From positions 2,877,001 through 2,941,000 of the forward strand of contig JAFFSR010000242.1 of assembly GCA_017163975.1 (NCBI GenBank): a DNA stretch of 64,000 nucleotides. The letters are read 5' to 3'. The notes below the pieces were generated by a model. It was not told where the DNA came from and ran no database searches. It was given only the letters and a program-made list of their open reading frames with translations. This DNA comes from Anastatus disparis (lineage: Eukaryota > Arthropoda > Insecta > Hymenoptera > Eupelmidae). Numbering within the stretch: the stretch's first letter is position 1; each line of letters starts with the position of its first letter. The position numbers were made by a program, and so were the translations under genes. This document shows positions 49,621 to 60,491 of this stretch, one piece after another.

Positions 49621-51592
49621 AGTCCAATCAATAAAGACATTTTGAGGACATTAATTAAAGGCTTAATGAAACTTATATGGAGTTGTTAAGGGCGATGAAA
49701 AAACATACTCTGTATAAAATGTAACCAAAAAAAAACGGTAGAAAATGCTCCAGGAGGCTGCAAAGTTGGCCAAAACAGCTTTTTTAATTCTCTGAAGCAA
49801 CCTATGCATTTAATCGAAAAAAGTAATTAATAAAAGTATTAGAGAATAAAAAAACCTACAATTTGAGTACTGCTGCGATTATTTTCATCAATTAGTTATT
49901 GCAAAAAAGCCAAAAAACCATCAAAAATGGCCATTTCTTGAATATTAATTATTTATTGCAAAAATAATTTTTTAAATATTTTTAAACTTTTAAAAGGAAG
50001 CCTTCATCAAAACGAACAGAATGAGAGGTTGCAACAGCAAATTGGTTAATTTGTTGCTGAGATATTCCCTATTATTTATCCCAACGCGTTAAATGTTTAT
50101 TGCTATAATTTTTTTTTGGCTGAACATATTGAGTTGCATAAGGGCTTAAACTCTTCATGAAGGTTCAAATTTTCATATTTTGTTAAGAGCAAATTAGAAA
50201 ATTCAATTGCAATATTTTTTATAACGCTTTAAAAAAGAGGGTGTTTTTTTTTATAAATAAATAAAGCTGGGGCTTTATTTATAACTTTTACGAATTCGCT
50301 ATTTGAATATTCTTATAGCTGTGTTCGAAACGAAGATTTAAAAAAAAAAGAACTCTCTAAGGCCAATAGGAGCCGAGATAAGATTTTTTTTTTTAAATCA
50401 CAGGCACTTTGTTTATAACAATTAAGAAACGAATCAAGCGTCATTTTGTAGTTGAAGACTTATATTTTAAAAATCTATGATTATATTTTTAAAAATAAGA
50501 CTCTTTATTATTAAAATTAAAATAATACTAACATACAAATAATAACGTCAAAGTCGGAGTCGTGGTGGGGATGCTTATCTTTGCGCGTGAGAAAAATTAA
50601 CCAAGGACCCCGTCCCAATAAAATTCGTAAAAATTAACCGTATCTCCGAAAATAATGGACCGATTTTGATGTTTTTTTTTAATCTGGGGTATCTTGAAAA
50701 ATTATAAATATTGGTGCAAATAGTTTTTCAAAATAGGGTATATTTAAATTAAAACAACTGTACCTATTACGGACACCTTAAACGCAAATAATTGGTGTGG
50801 CTCACTAAATCAATATTTTTAAATGTGTAATGTCTCATTTTAAAGCTAAAAAAAAGAACTTTAAAATGAGATATCATGAGTTTCATTACGATTAATATTT
50901 ACGAAATGCGCGCGGATTAACGTAAATGTTGTAAATGAACTTACCTTATTATTCCTCATAATTATTACATTTGGAACCTGGAGATAAATTTAATTAAAAT
51001 TTTTACTTTTTCTATATTTTAACTAATTATTATAATGAATTTATAGTTTAAATAAATAAAAAAATAATTATTAATAATTGCAAAAACTTTAATAGTAATA
51101 ATAAAAATTATCTCATTTTTTCTTATTTTTCTTTGTTTTTCATACAAAAAATTTTTTCATTATTAAATATATTTTCATTTTATTTTCTAAAGTTAAACTA
51201 CTGAGATTTTTATGTAAGAAACATATTTAAAATAACACAAAAAAAATCGATAAACAAAGGGTAATCAGAAAATATAAATTTGTATTTAAATAAACATTGA
51301 ATTTCAGCAACAGCTTCTCATATATTATATAGATTAAAGTTATTATTTCTAGCAATTATAAGATTTGAAATATTTTTTTGTATGAAAAACAAAGAAAAAT
51401 AAGAAAAAATGAGATAACAATTTTTATTATTACTATTAAAGTTTTTGCAATTATTAATAATTATTTTTTTATTTATTTAAACTATAAATTCATTATAATA
51501 ATTAGTTAAAATATAGAAAAAGTAAAAATTTTAATTTTTATCTCCAGGTTCCAAATGTAATAATTATGAGGAATAATAAGGTAAGTTCATTT

Positions 51593-51597
51593 ACAAC
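51593..51597. repeat. Left 5-bp target duplication of the BEL/Pao element
   Basis: ACAAC here and at 58,609-58,613. Confidence 0.85.
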
Positions 51598-51814
51598 TGT
51601 TCGCGCCAAAATTGACCCAACGCTTACCCCCTCTCCTGCTGCGGAAGAACTTTGAGACCACAGGATATAAAAGACGAGCGCCTCACCCGAGGAGTTAGTT
51701 CATGTTCAGCATCGGGCAAGGGGACTTGCCTCACGATCATCGTCCTCCGCCAGTCGCTTTATTAAAGTTCAGTGTCTAAGTTAAGTGAATAAAGTTTAAA
51801 TTTTGTTGAGAACA
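51598..51814 (+). repeat. Left LTR of the BEL/Pao element
   Basis: Starts TGTTCGCGCC and ends GAGAACA. It has a TATA box (TATAAAAG, 51,665-51,672) and an AATAAA at 51,788-51,793, so U3, R and U5 roles can all be assigned. Confidence 0.9.
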
Positions 51815-51818
51815 TTTC

Positions 51819-51836
51819 TGGTCCTTCGAGCCGGAT
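51819..51836 (+). promoter_or_regulatory. Primer-binding site matching tRNA-Tyr
   Basis: TGGTCCTTCGAGCCGGAT is complementary to the 3' end of animal tRNA-Tyr (CCGGCTCGAAGGA plus CCA). It lies four bases after the LTR, where minus-strand DNA synthesis starts. Confidence 0.8.
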
Positions 51837-51859
51837 GCTGGGAGAAGTATAAGTTTCTT

Positions 51860-51980
51860 TTCGGTTTTTTCGCGTCTGTTTTCTCTCTCTCTCTCTCTCC
51901 CTCGTCGACAAGCGTCCGAGCAGAGATTGAGATACGTAGAAGAGAAAGTTTTTTCTTGTGCTTTGATTTATTCGCGTCTG

Positions 51981-52030
<50 letters not shown>

Positions 52031-52755
52031 GACAAGCGTCCGAGCAGAGATCGAGATACGTGGAAGTGGAAGTTTTTTCTTGTGCTTTGATTTATTCGCG
52101 TCTGTTTTCTCTCTCTCTCTCTCTCTCGTGGACAAGCGTCCGAGCAGAGATCGAGATACGTGGAAGTGGAAGTTTTTTCTTGTGCTTTGATTTATTCGCG
52201 TCTGTTTTCTCTCTCTCTCTCCCTCGTCGACAAGCGTCCGAGCAGAGATTGAGATACGTAGAAGAGAAGGTTTTTTCTTGTGCTTTGATTTATTCGCGTC
52301 TGTTTTCTCTCTCTCTCTCTCTCCCTCGTCGACAAGCGTCCGAGCAGAGATTGAGATACGTAGAAGAGAAGGTTTTTTCTTGTGCTTTGATTTATTCGCG
52401 TCTGTTTTCTCTCTCTCTCTCTCTCCCTCGTCGACAAGCGTCCGAGCAGAGATTGAGATACGTAGAAGAGAAAGTTTTTTCTTGTGCTTTGATTCATTCG
52501 CGTCTGTTTTCTCTCCCTCGTCGACAAGCGTCCGAGCAGAGATTGAGATACGTGGAAGAGAAAGTTTTTTCTTTGTGCTTTGATTTGTTCGCGTTTTTGT
52601 TCGCGTTTTTGTTCCCTGTTCTCTCTCTCTCTCGTCGACCAGCGTCCGAGCAGAGATCGAGATACGCAAAGGTGGAAGTTTTTCTGTTCCATTTGTCCGC
52701 GTCTATTCTCTCTCTCTCTCTCTCTCTGTCGTCGATCAGCGTCTGAGCGGAGATC
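51860..52755 (+). repeat. Tandem repeat in the BEL/Pao leader, ~100-bp unit, nine copies
   Basis: Each unit holds CGCGTCTGTTTTC, a variable CT run, then ACAAGCGTCCGAGCAGAGAT, a GAGATACGTRGAAG segment and TTTTTTCTTGTGCTTTGATT. The CGTCCGAGCAGAG block occurs at about 51,911, 52,035, 52,136, 52,233, 52,334, 52,437, 52,524 and 52,640, and as CGTCTGAGCGGAG at about 52,740. Unit length changes with the CT run. The open frames in it on both strands are products of the repeat. It lies between the primer site and gag. Confidence 0.9.
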
Positions 52756-53145
52756 GAGACATTTAAACGTAAAATTTCGATTCTAAAAATTTAATAATAA
52801 AATGTTATAAGTTGGTTAATTGCAAATCACTGCCCTTGTTTCCTAACCTGTTCGCCACTCCCTTTATCTTATACATTCGTCCTCTCATTATTATTCTTTA
52901 TTAGAGGACACGTCTTTCTCATTGATCCTCGCTCTGGTTTCCCTAACCAAGAGGAAGAGCTCATCAAATTACAAGGTCACTTGAGTGCAAATTCATCGAT
53001 TTGATTTCCCACTTTCTCGTTTCTTCTCTTCTTACTGCATTCAGCAGCCACCAGCTTCTTGTGAGAGGGAAAATCTCTTCGATCTCAATAAGATCACTCT
53101 TGATTGCTCCACTCTTGCTTGTAATCATCACAAAATCGTCTCGCG

Positions 53146-54138
53146 ATGGATCGCATTGATCGCCAAGAATCTCTAGCTACCAGAATCATAAATTATCAAA
53201 CTGACTTCATTCCCGATGTCGCAGTGCTCAGCACTGGAGCCGTTTTGGCCCACATCGAGTCGTTACGCGACCTATGGGCTAGATTTGCGAAAGACCATCA
53301 CAAAATATTAAAGAGGTCTCGTTCACAGGAACATCAATACTTCAGACGAGACTCCTTTGGCATCACACAACGAGAATACAACGTGACGATGGGCATCTTA
53401 TACGATCGTCGTGACTCTCGACCTCCAAGAGGTTCTGAAGTCACGATGACCTCGAGGTTCTATCTTCCTAAAATGTCCATTCCCAAATTCTCCGGTCTTC
53501 AGGAAGAATGGGAATCATTCAGAGACATTTTTCGATCTCTCATCGACCAAGACGACGCCATTTCCTTAGTGCAAAAATTCCATTACCTAAAATCATCGGT
53601 TGGCGGATCTGCAAAGGCGGCAATTGATAGTTTGCCCACAACAGGAGCGAATTATGAAGTCACTTGGGAAACCTTGCTGAGACGGTATGACAATCCTCGT
53701 CTTTTAGTTACAAGTCACCTCAACTTGCTTTCCAGCATACCAGCATTGAAGAAAGAGGATTCAAGCGGACTCCAAAGCATCCTGGATACCGTCAACGCTC
53801 AAAAAGAGGGTCTCCGCAATGCAGGCTGCCCAGTAGAACATTGGAATCACCTTTTCGTGTTCTTCTGTGAGAGAGCTTTGGACCCAGTGACCCGCAAGGA
53901 TTGGGAAAATCATCTCGAGACCAAGGACACACTCCCATCCTTCAATCAACTCTCGGAATTTCTTCAGGCCCGTACACGCGCCTTGAAAGCGAACGAGATG
54001 CTGAGGTCGACAAACGAGCGTCCAGCCACGGGCTCGTCACAGCTGGGAGCCGGAGGTATCTCTAAGTCTACGCGTCGGGTCCGTTCTTTCGCCACATGCA
54101 CTCATCAAGGAGTTACAAACGGATGTCCACTATGCTAG
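53146..54138 (+). CDS. gag: BEL/Pao Gag (capsid region), ended by an in-frame TAG
   Basis: 330 residues from MDRIDRQESLATRI. The capsid-type region has PKMSIPKFSGLQEEWESFRD and LPTTGANYEVTWETLLRRYD, typical of BEL/Pao Gag, the structural protein that packs the element's RNA. The frame stops at TAG (54,136-54,138) in the first cysteine motif (CPLC). The same frame continues after the stop with a zinc knuckle (CFNCLRQGHVTATC, about 54,222) and a CQQC-x-HHTLLH motif, so the stop is either a mutation or a read-through site. The preceding leader from 52,760 to 53,145 has no other start that fits better. Confidence 0.85.
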   Translation: MDRIDRQESLATRIINYQTDFIPDVAVLSTGAVLAHIESLRDLWARFAKDHHKILKRSRSQEHQYFRRDSFGITQREYNVTMGILYDRRDSRPPRGSEVTMTSRFYLPKMSIPKFSGLQEEWESFRDIFRSLIDQDDAISLVQKFHYLKSSVGGSAKAAIDSLPTTGANYEVTWETLLRRYDNPRLLVTSHLNLLSSIPALKKEDSSGLQSILDTVNAQKEGLRNAGCPVEHWNHLFVFFCERALDPVTRKDWENHLETKDTLPSFNQLSEFLQARTRALKANEMLRSTNERPATGSSQLGAGGISKSTRRVRSFATCTHQGVTNGCPLC

Positions 54139-54435
54139 AAGGAACACGACCTCAACCACTGTCCGGACTTTCTGCGAGCTAGCCCGAGCGAGCGAAAAAC
54201 CAAGCTCTTCAGCCTGAAGGCTTGTTTCAATTGTCTCCGTCAAGGACACGTAACTGCTACTTGTCCGTCCAAATTCTCATGCCAACAATGCCGAGCCCGT
54301 CATCACACCCTCCTGCATCCCAGTTCCAAACGAAGAAACACTGAGACTCAGGATGGAGTCGCCAAAAGAGTTCGCAAAGAAAATGATTCCTTCAGTCAAA
54401 TGGCCGGGACCTCCAACCCCACTCCCCCTAGTTGA

Positions 54436-57400
54436 CTCGTTCTGCTGGCCACTGCTCGGCTGGAGATATCCACTACTCACGGCAAGGCTACTTGCATCCG
54501 AGGGCTTATTGATCAAGGTTCGGAGGCAAGCTTCATCGAGGCTGCGTTAGCTCAAAGACTCAATGCGACCTTCAATGAAGCTAACATCTCTGTCAACGGC
54601 ATCAGTGGACCAGCAACAACCATACGCTATCAGACCACTATCCAAATCCTGACGAGAGGAGGACCTATCCACGCTTCCGTCTACATTCTTAAACATCTGA
54701 GGATCCAAACTCCGAGGGTCAATATCTCTAGTCATTGGGAACACATTTCCGGGTTAAACCTTGCCGACCCTTACTATTCGGAATCAGGAAAGATAGAAAT
54801 GTTGATCGGGGCAGACCTATACGGATCCCTCATTCTCCCAGGCGTGCGGCTCGGACCACCAGGAACTCCCGTCGCGCAAAAAACTCGTCTTGGTTGGGTC
54901 ATTTCCGGCCTTACTTCCAATTTAACTCCCCAAGAATTTGAATCACGTTCTACCCTAGGTGCATTCATCAACCAACATGGAGACCCCACCGCGCTTCTCC
55001 AGAAATTTTGGGAATTGGAAGAAGTGGGCGAGGAACCCATCATGAGCCACGAAGACAAGGAATGTGAACGAATGTATAAAGAAGGATGTCATCGAGCTCT
55101 GGACGGAAGATACACAGTACGTCTCCCCATCAAACCAGGTTCACTCCAACGACTTGGGGATACTCTACGTTATGCCCAGCGTCAAGCAAATCAATTGAGC
55201 CTCCGCATGCTGAGGAATCTTGAGCTCAGGAGAGAGTATCACGCGTTTATGCTGGACTACCTAAAGGCCGGACATATGCGCAGAATAGAGACATCCCAAG
55301 GCACAATCACATCAACACCAGATTTCTACCTTCCTCATCACGGGGTATGGCAGAAGACTGATAGTCGGAGAAAACTTCGGGTTGTATTCAATGCCTCCTG
55401 CAAATCTTCCTCTGGGGTGTCACTGAACGACATTTTACTCACCGGTCCAGCACTTCAGAAAGATCTGACTCACATTCTCCTTCGATGGAGATTCCATCGC
55501 ATCGCCTTCTGCAGCGACATCTGCCAAATGTACCGACAAATCCTCGTTGATGAGCGCGATGTCAATCTTCAGCGAATCATCTGGCAGGCTCCTGATGAGG
55601 AGGGTGCATCCTCCTACCAGCTCCGTACAGTAACATACGGATTGTCATGCGCTCCATTTTTAGCCATACGCACCCTACATCAACTGGCTCAGGACGAAGG
55701 ATCCAAATACCCTGAAGCAGCAAGAATCGTACGTCATGACATGTACGTCGATGATGTAGTCACTGGGGCTGAAGACCTTTCAACGGCAATGGAAATGAAA
55801 AGTCAGCTGATTCATCTTCTTCACTCAGGCGGATTCCAGCTTCGAAAGTGGGTTTCAAACGAGCCCACCCTACTAGAGGATCTTCCCAGTGAGGCTTGTC
55901 TTCGCCCAAAATGGAAGGATTTTGTGGAAAATGGTCCGGTTCAAGCGTTGGGGGTCTCCTGGGATCCGGTGCGGGATGAAATCCAATTCACCAGTCCCGT
56001 GGAGCTCAGCACTACTCATTTTACCAAACGGACAGTTCTCTCCGCGATCGCCAAGCTGTTTGATCCTGCAGGTTGGCTCAGTCCTTTGGTCATCCGTGCA
56101 AAGATTCTACTACAGGGACTCTGGAAGCTCAAAGTGGACTGGGATGAGCCATTGCCCACTGATCTCGCCAATCAATGGCATGATTTCCGTAACGACTTGC
56201 GGCAGATCGCTGGATCCAAGATCCCCCGATGGCTTGGGACATGTGCCAGCATCAACATCGAACTACATGGGTTTGCTGATGCCAGCCAATCCGCCTATGC
56301 TGCCGTAGTTTACGTCCGGGTCATAAGTCGAAGCCAACAAATCACTACGAGTCTGTTGACCTCTAAGACTCGAGTCGCTCCTATAAAACCCGTAACAATT
56401 CCTCGATTAGAATTGTGTGCCGCTGTCCTCCTAACTCGGCTGTTAAAGGGATCTCTTAGACACCTCGGCTGGAATGTGGGACACATTCAGACCTGGTCCG
56501 ACTCTCAGGTAGTGCTGTCGTGGTTGGCATCTGAGCCCTCACGGTGGACTACCTTTGTAGCCAACCGCGTCTCTGAGATCCAGTCAAAATTACCCCAGAT
56601 CTCATGGAAATATGTTCCTTCAAAGGAAAATCCCGCTGATCTAGCATCACGAGGTATGAAATCTGTCGACATGATCAACAGCGAACTTTGGTGGCACCGT
56701 CCCCCTTGGCTGGCTGAATCGTCCGCAAACTGGCCGCTTCTACCTGAACGAACCAAAGGTGAACCTACATTGGAGAAGGCCGGCAGAATTCAATGTTTGT
56801 GCGTTCAAGAAGAGGATTTAATCCTAAGCAGATTCTCCAACCTGAATCATCTAACAAGAGTGATCGCCTGGTGCCTGCGTTGGAGAAGTCACTCCCGCCT
56901 TGGGACAGGAAGTAGAATGAATTCCCCTCTCACAGCCAGTGAGTTACGGAAGGCATTTCGACGCTCGATCTACATTTCTCAGCAGATTTCCTTTGCAAAA
57001 GAGATCACCATTCTCCAGCGTAGAGGAACTCTCAGCCCAGCTAATCATTTGTCACGGTTGAGCCCGTTTCTCGATCACGATGGAATACTTCGTGTTGGCG
57101 GAAGATTGCAAGAAACTACCCTGTCATATTCGGAAAAACATCCAGCCATTCTAGTAGGAAAATGTCATCTCTCGGACTTAGTGATACGGTGGAGTCACCA
57201 AGCGGTTCTGCACGGCGGTGCTTCACTCACACACACAACGATACTACGCAAAGGAGTCTGGATCATCAGCGGGCGTCAACGCGTTCGGGCTATAATCCGT
57301 AGCTGCGTCAAGTGCATTCGAAGTCGTGCGCGTGCGTCCACTCAACTGATGGGGTCTTTGCCACGCGCTCGTGTCACCATTTCCCGTCCGTTTTCAAAGG

Positions 57401-58332
57401 TGGGAGTTGACTACGCCGGACCTATTCAGGTGAAGATGTCACGAGGCAGAGGAATCCGATCCACAAAGGGGTACCTGGCAGTCTTTGTGTGCTTGAGCAC
57501 CAAAGCTGTGCATCTGGAAGCCGTCTGCGACTTAACAACGAATGCCTTCCTCGCAGCCCTCCGCCGGTTCTCAGGACGCCGAGGGTCTCCTGCAGAAATC
57601 TGGAGCGACAACGCCTCTACATTCCACGGAGCAGATGGAGAATTGCGTGAGATGCTTCGAAACGCAGAGATCCAGTGGAATACAGTAGCAACAACCCTAG
57701 CCAACGAGGGCATAGAGTGGCGCTTCATCCCGGCATCAGCTCCGCATTTTGGAGGTTTGTGGGAGGCGGCAGTAAAATCAGCCAAGTCCCACATCAAACG
57801 AGTAATTGGTCTCCAAACTCTGACCTTTGAGGAACTGAGCACTTTGCTTATCCAGGTAGAGTACTGCATGAATACTCGCCCGCTGTGTCAGCCTGGTGGA
57901 GATACGGACGACCTCGAGATCCTCACCCCTTGGCATTTATTGCACGGTTTCCCACCTTGCCAAATTCCAGAACCTGAGCAGAACGCGCCAAATATCAATG
58001 CACTTTCTCGCTGGCAACTAGTTCAAGCTATACGAGACCAATTCTGGCGCCGCTGGTCGCGAGAATATCTCAACACCTTGCAACAGCGAGGAAAGTGGGA
58101 TAAACCCAAGGAAAGCGTCCAAATCGGCGATCTTGTCCTGCTTCTAGATCCCAGTCTTCTTCGGTACGGAAGGTGGCCATTGGGACATATCGTCGCAGTC
58201 CACCCAGGTCGGGACGGCCTGGTCAGAGTTGCAGAGGTCAAAAATTCCACCGGCACCTACACCCGTCCCATCGTCAAACTGTGTCGGATTGGCATTAATT
58301 CCGGGTTTTTGAGACCTGATCCCGCAACCTGA
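54436..58332 (+). CDS. pol: BEL/Pao Pol: protease, reverse transcriptase, RNase H, integrase
   Basis: Open from just after an in-frame TGA (54,433-54,435) to the stop at 58,330-58,332, in the same phase as gag. Protease: LLATARLEIS and the catalytic aspartate in GLIDQGSEASFI. Reverse transcriptase: RVVFNASCKSS, FCSDICQMYRQI, TYGLSCAPF and the catalytic YVDD at 55,744-55,755. RNase H: HGFADASQ, PRLELCAAV, WSDSQVVLSW and NPADLASRG supply the acidic residues. Integrase: a zinc-binding H-H-C-C (HGG..., CVKC), then VGVDYAGP, IWSDNAS and GLWEAAVKS for the D, D, E triad, and a C-terminal DLVLLLD region. All key residues appear intact. A Met at 54,799 is internal to the frame, not a natural start. 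Confidence 0.93.
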   Translation, partial: LVLLATARLEISTTHGKATCIRGLIDQGSEASFIEAALAQRLNATFNEANISVNGISGPATTIRYQTTIQILTRGGPIHASVYILKHLRIQTPRVNISSHWEHISGLNLADPYYSESGKIEMLIGADLYGSLILPGVRLGPPGTPVAQKTRLGWVISGLTSNLTPQEFESRSTLGAFINQHGDPTALLQKFWELEEVGEEPIMSHEDKECERMYKEGCHRALDGRYTVRLPIKPGSLQRLGDTLRYAQRQANQLSLRMLRNLELRREYHAFMLDYLKAGHMRRIETSQGTITSTPDFYLPHHGVWQKTDSRRKLRVVFNASCKSSSGVSLNDILLTGPALQKDLTHILLRWRFHRIAFCSDICQMYRQILVDERDVNLQRIIWQAPDEEGASSYQLRTVTYGLSCAPFLAIRTLHQLAQDEGSKYPEAARIVRHDMYVDDVVTGAEDLSTAMEMKSQLIHLLHSGGFQLRKWVSNEPTLLEDLPSEACLRPKWKDFVENGPVQALGVSWDPVRDEIQFTSPVELSTTHFTKRTVLSAIAKLFDPAGWLSPLVIRAKILLQGLWKLKVDWDEPLPTDLANQWHDFRNDLRQIAGSKIPRWLGTCASINIELHGFADASQSAYAAVVYVRVISRSQQITTSLLTSKTRVAPIKPVTIPRLELCAAVLLTRLLKGSLRHLGWNVGHIQTWSDSQVVLSWLASEPSRWTTFVANRVSEIQSKLPQISWKYVPSKENPADLASRGMKSVDMINSELWWHRPPWLAESSANWPLLPERTKGEPTLEKAGRIQCLCVQEEDLILSRFSNLNHLTRVIAWCLRWRSHSRLGTGSRMNSPLTASELRKAFRRSIYISQQISFAKEITILQRRGTLSPANHLSRLSPFLDHDGILRVGGRLQETTLSYSEKHPAILVGKCHLSDLVIRWSHQAVLHGGASLTHTTILRKGVWIISGRQRVRAIIRSCVKCIRSRARASTQLMGSLPRARVTISRPFSKVGVDYAGPIQVKMSRGRGIRSTKGYLAVFVCLSTKAVHLEAVCDLTTNAFLAALRRFSGRRGSPAEIWSDNASTFHGADGELREMLRNAEIQWNTVATTLANEGIEWRFIPASAPHFGGLWEAAVKSAKSHIKRVIGLQTLTFEELSTLLIQVEYCMNTRPLCQPGGDTDDLEILTPWHLLHGFPPCQIPEPEQNAPNINALSRWQLVQAIRDQFWRRWSREYLNTLQQRGKWDKPKESVQIGDLVLLLDPSLLRYGRWPLGHIVAVHPGRDGLVRVAEVKNSTGTYTRPIVKLCRIGINSGFLRPDPAT

Positions 58333-58377
58333 GACTCCGATGACACGTAATTATAGTCATAAATTTCGCGGAGACGC

Positions 58378-58391
58378 GAAGGCGGGCGGGA
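58378..58391 (+). promoter_or_regulatory. Polypurine tract of the BEL/Pao element
   Basis: GAAGGCGGGCGGGA abuts the right LTR; it is the expected primer for plus-strand DNA synthesis. Two C residues interrupt it. Confidence 0.65.
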
Positions 58392-58608
58392 TGTTCGCGC
58401 CAAAATTGACCCAACGCTTACCCCCTCTCCTGCTGCCGAAGAACTTTGAGACCACAGGATATAAAAGACGAGCGCCTCACCCGAGGAGTTAGTTCATGTT
58501 CAGCATCGGGCAAGGGGACTTGCCTCACGATCATCGTCTTTCGCCAGTCGCTTTATTAAAGTTCAGTGTATAAGTTAAGTGAATAAAGTTTAAATTTTGT
58601 TGAGAACA
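58392..58608 (+). repeat. Right LTR of the BEL/Pao element
   Basis: 217 bp, same ends as the left LTR. Visible differences are CTGCCGAAG for CTGCGGAAG, GTCTTTCGCC for GTCCTCCGCC, and GTGTATAAG for GTGTCTAAG: about four in 217, which points to a fairly young insertion. Confidence 0.9.
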
Positions 58609-59934
58609 ACAACATTTACGTTAATCCGCGCGCATTTCGTAAATATTAATCGTAATGAAACTCATGATATCTCATTTTAAAGTTCTTTTTTTTAGCTTTA
58701 AAATGAGACATTACACATTTAAAAATATTGATTTAGTGAGCCACACCAATTATTTGCGTTTAAGGTGTCCGTAATAGGTACAGTTGTTTTAATTTAAATA
58801 TACCCTATTTTGAAAAACTATTTGCACCAATATTTATAATTTTTCAAGATACCCCAGATTAAAAAAAAAACATCAAAATCGGTCCATTATTTTCGGAGAT
58901 ACGGTTAATTTTTACGAATTTTATTGGGACGGGGTCCTTCGTTAATTTTTCTCACGCGCAAAGATAAGCATCCCCACCACGACTCCGACTTTGACGTTAT
59001 TATTTGTATGTTAGTATTATTTTAATTTTAATAATAAAGAGTCTTATTTTTAAAAATATAATCATAGATTTTTAAAATATAAGTCTTCAACTACAAAATG
59101 ACGCTTGATTCGTTTCTTAATTGTTATAAACAAAGTGCCTGTGATTTTAAAAAAAAAAAATCTTATCTCGGCTCCTATTGGCCTTAGAGAGTTCTTTTTT
59201 TTTTTAAATCTTCGTTTCGAACACAGCTATAAGAATATTCAAATAGCGAATTCGTAAAATTTATAAATAAAGCCCCAGCTTTATTTATTTATAAAAAAAA
59301 ACACCCTCTTTTTTAAAGCGTTATAAAAAATATTGCAATTGAATTTTCTAATTTGCTCTTAACAAAATATGAAAATTTGAACCTTCATGAAGAGTTTAAG
59401 CCCTTATGCAACTCAATATGTTCAGCCAAAAAAAAATTATAGCAATAAACATTTAACGCGTTGGGATAAATAATAGGGAATATCTCAGCAACAAATTAAC
59501 CAATTTGCTGTTGCAACCTCTCATTCTGTTCGTTTTGATGAAGGCTTCCTTTTAAAAGTTTAAAAATATTTAAAAAATTATTTTTGCAATAAATAATTGA
59601 TATTCAAGAAATGGCCATTTTTGATGGTTTTTTGGCTTTTTTGCAATAACTAATTGATGAAAATAATCGCAGCAGTACTCAAATTGTAGGTTTTTTTATT
59701 CTCTAATACTTTTATTAATTACTTTTTTCGATTAAATGCATAGGTTGCTTCAGAGAATTAAAAAAGCTGTTTTGGCCAACTTTGCAGCCTCCTGGAGCAT
59801 TTTCTACCGTTTTTTTTTTGGTTACATTTTATACAGAGTATGTTTTTTCATCGCCCTTAACAACTCCATATAAGTTTCATTAAGCCTTTAATTAATGTCT
59901 AAAATAGCCATTTTTTTGCTCTATTGATTGGACT

Positions 59935-60412
59935 AAACTTTCATTTGCATTTTTTTTATTCTAAACCTTATTTCTAACAAAAGATATTCCAACATACGTA
60001 TGTGATAAGAACAAATCAAGTACTAAGTACATCATAAAAGTTTAAACTTTTAACCGTTATTTCTTAACAAAAAAGTTTATAAAGCCTTCGAATTTTTTTA
60101 GAATTTATCATGATTGCACAAATAATTATATTTAAAAAAAAATTAACAATATCATATATTTTTTTATATACTATCAAATCTCCTTAAACATTATTTATAA
60201 AAATAATCCGAGTCGATTTTTTTTAATTTTTTTTTTCTCAATAGTTTTAATTTTTTTATTGACTTTAACTTCGTTCTTTCGGCTGATTTTTCTTTTTTTT
60301 ATCTTCATTTTAGCTTCTTTATTTCCTGCCGGTTCTAATTTTCTTTTTTTTTTCTTCTTCGTTTCTTTGATCAACCTGCGGCTCCTAGTTATTTATTTAT
60401 AAAAAACTAAGG

Positions 60413-60491
<79 letters not shown>

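Larger units (their letters stand above)
51598..58608 (+). mobile_element. BEL/Pao LTR retrotransposon, nearly intact
   Basis: 7,011 bp with two 217-bp LTRs (51,598-51,814 and 58,392-58,608) that differ at about four positions, a 5-bp duplication, a tRNA-primer site, a gag-pol reading frame in one phase, and a purine-rich tract before the right LTR. The order protease, reverse transcriptase, RNase H, integrase is that of BEL/Pao. No envelope-like frame follows pol. Two in-frame stops (54,136 and 54,433) lie between gag and protease; otherwise the frame is open from 53,146 to 58,332. A long tandem repeat fills its leader. Confidence 0.95.
49621..59934. mobile_element. Large foldback element with ~1.5-kb arms, split by a BEL/Pao insertion
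   Basis: The left arm 49,621-51,153 and the right arm 51,371-51,597 plus 58,614-59,934 are inverse copies around a 217-bp loop. The outermost pairing is AGTCCAATCAATA with its inverse at 59,922-59,934. Just inside, a short segment differs in length between the arms. Without the 7-kb retroelement the foldback would be about 3.3 kb. No protein is encoded in the arms. The BEL element interrupts the right arm exactly at ACAAC, which it duplicated, so the foldback is the older of the two. Confidence 0.85.

Noticed and set aside
49621..51597. Independent small inverted-repeat element at 50,936-51,597
   Set aside because: Its arms are continuous with the larger foldback once the BEL insertion is removed, so it is the centre of that element.
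51800..52790. Long open frames on both strands rich in Ser/Leu or Arg/Glu
   Set aside because: They are products of the CT-containing tandem repeat in the BEL leader; period and amino-acid runs follow the repeat.
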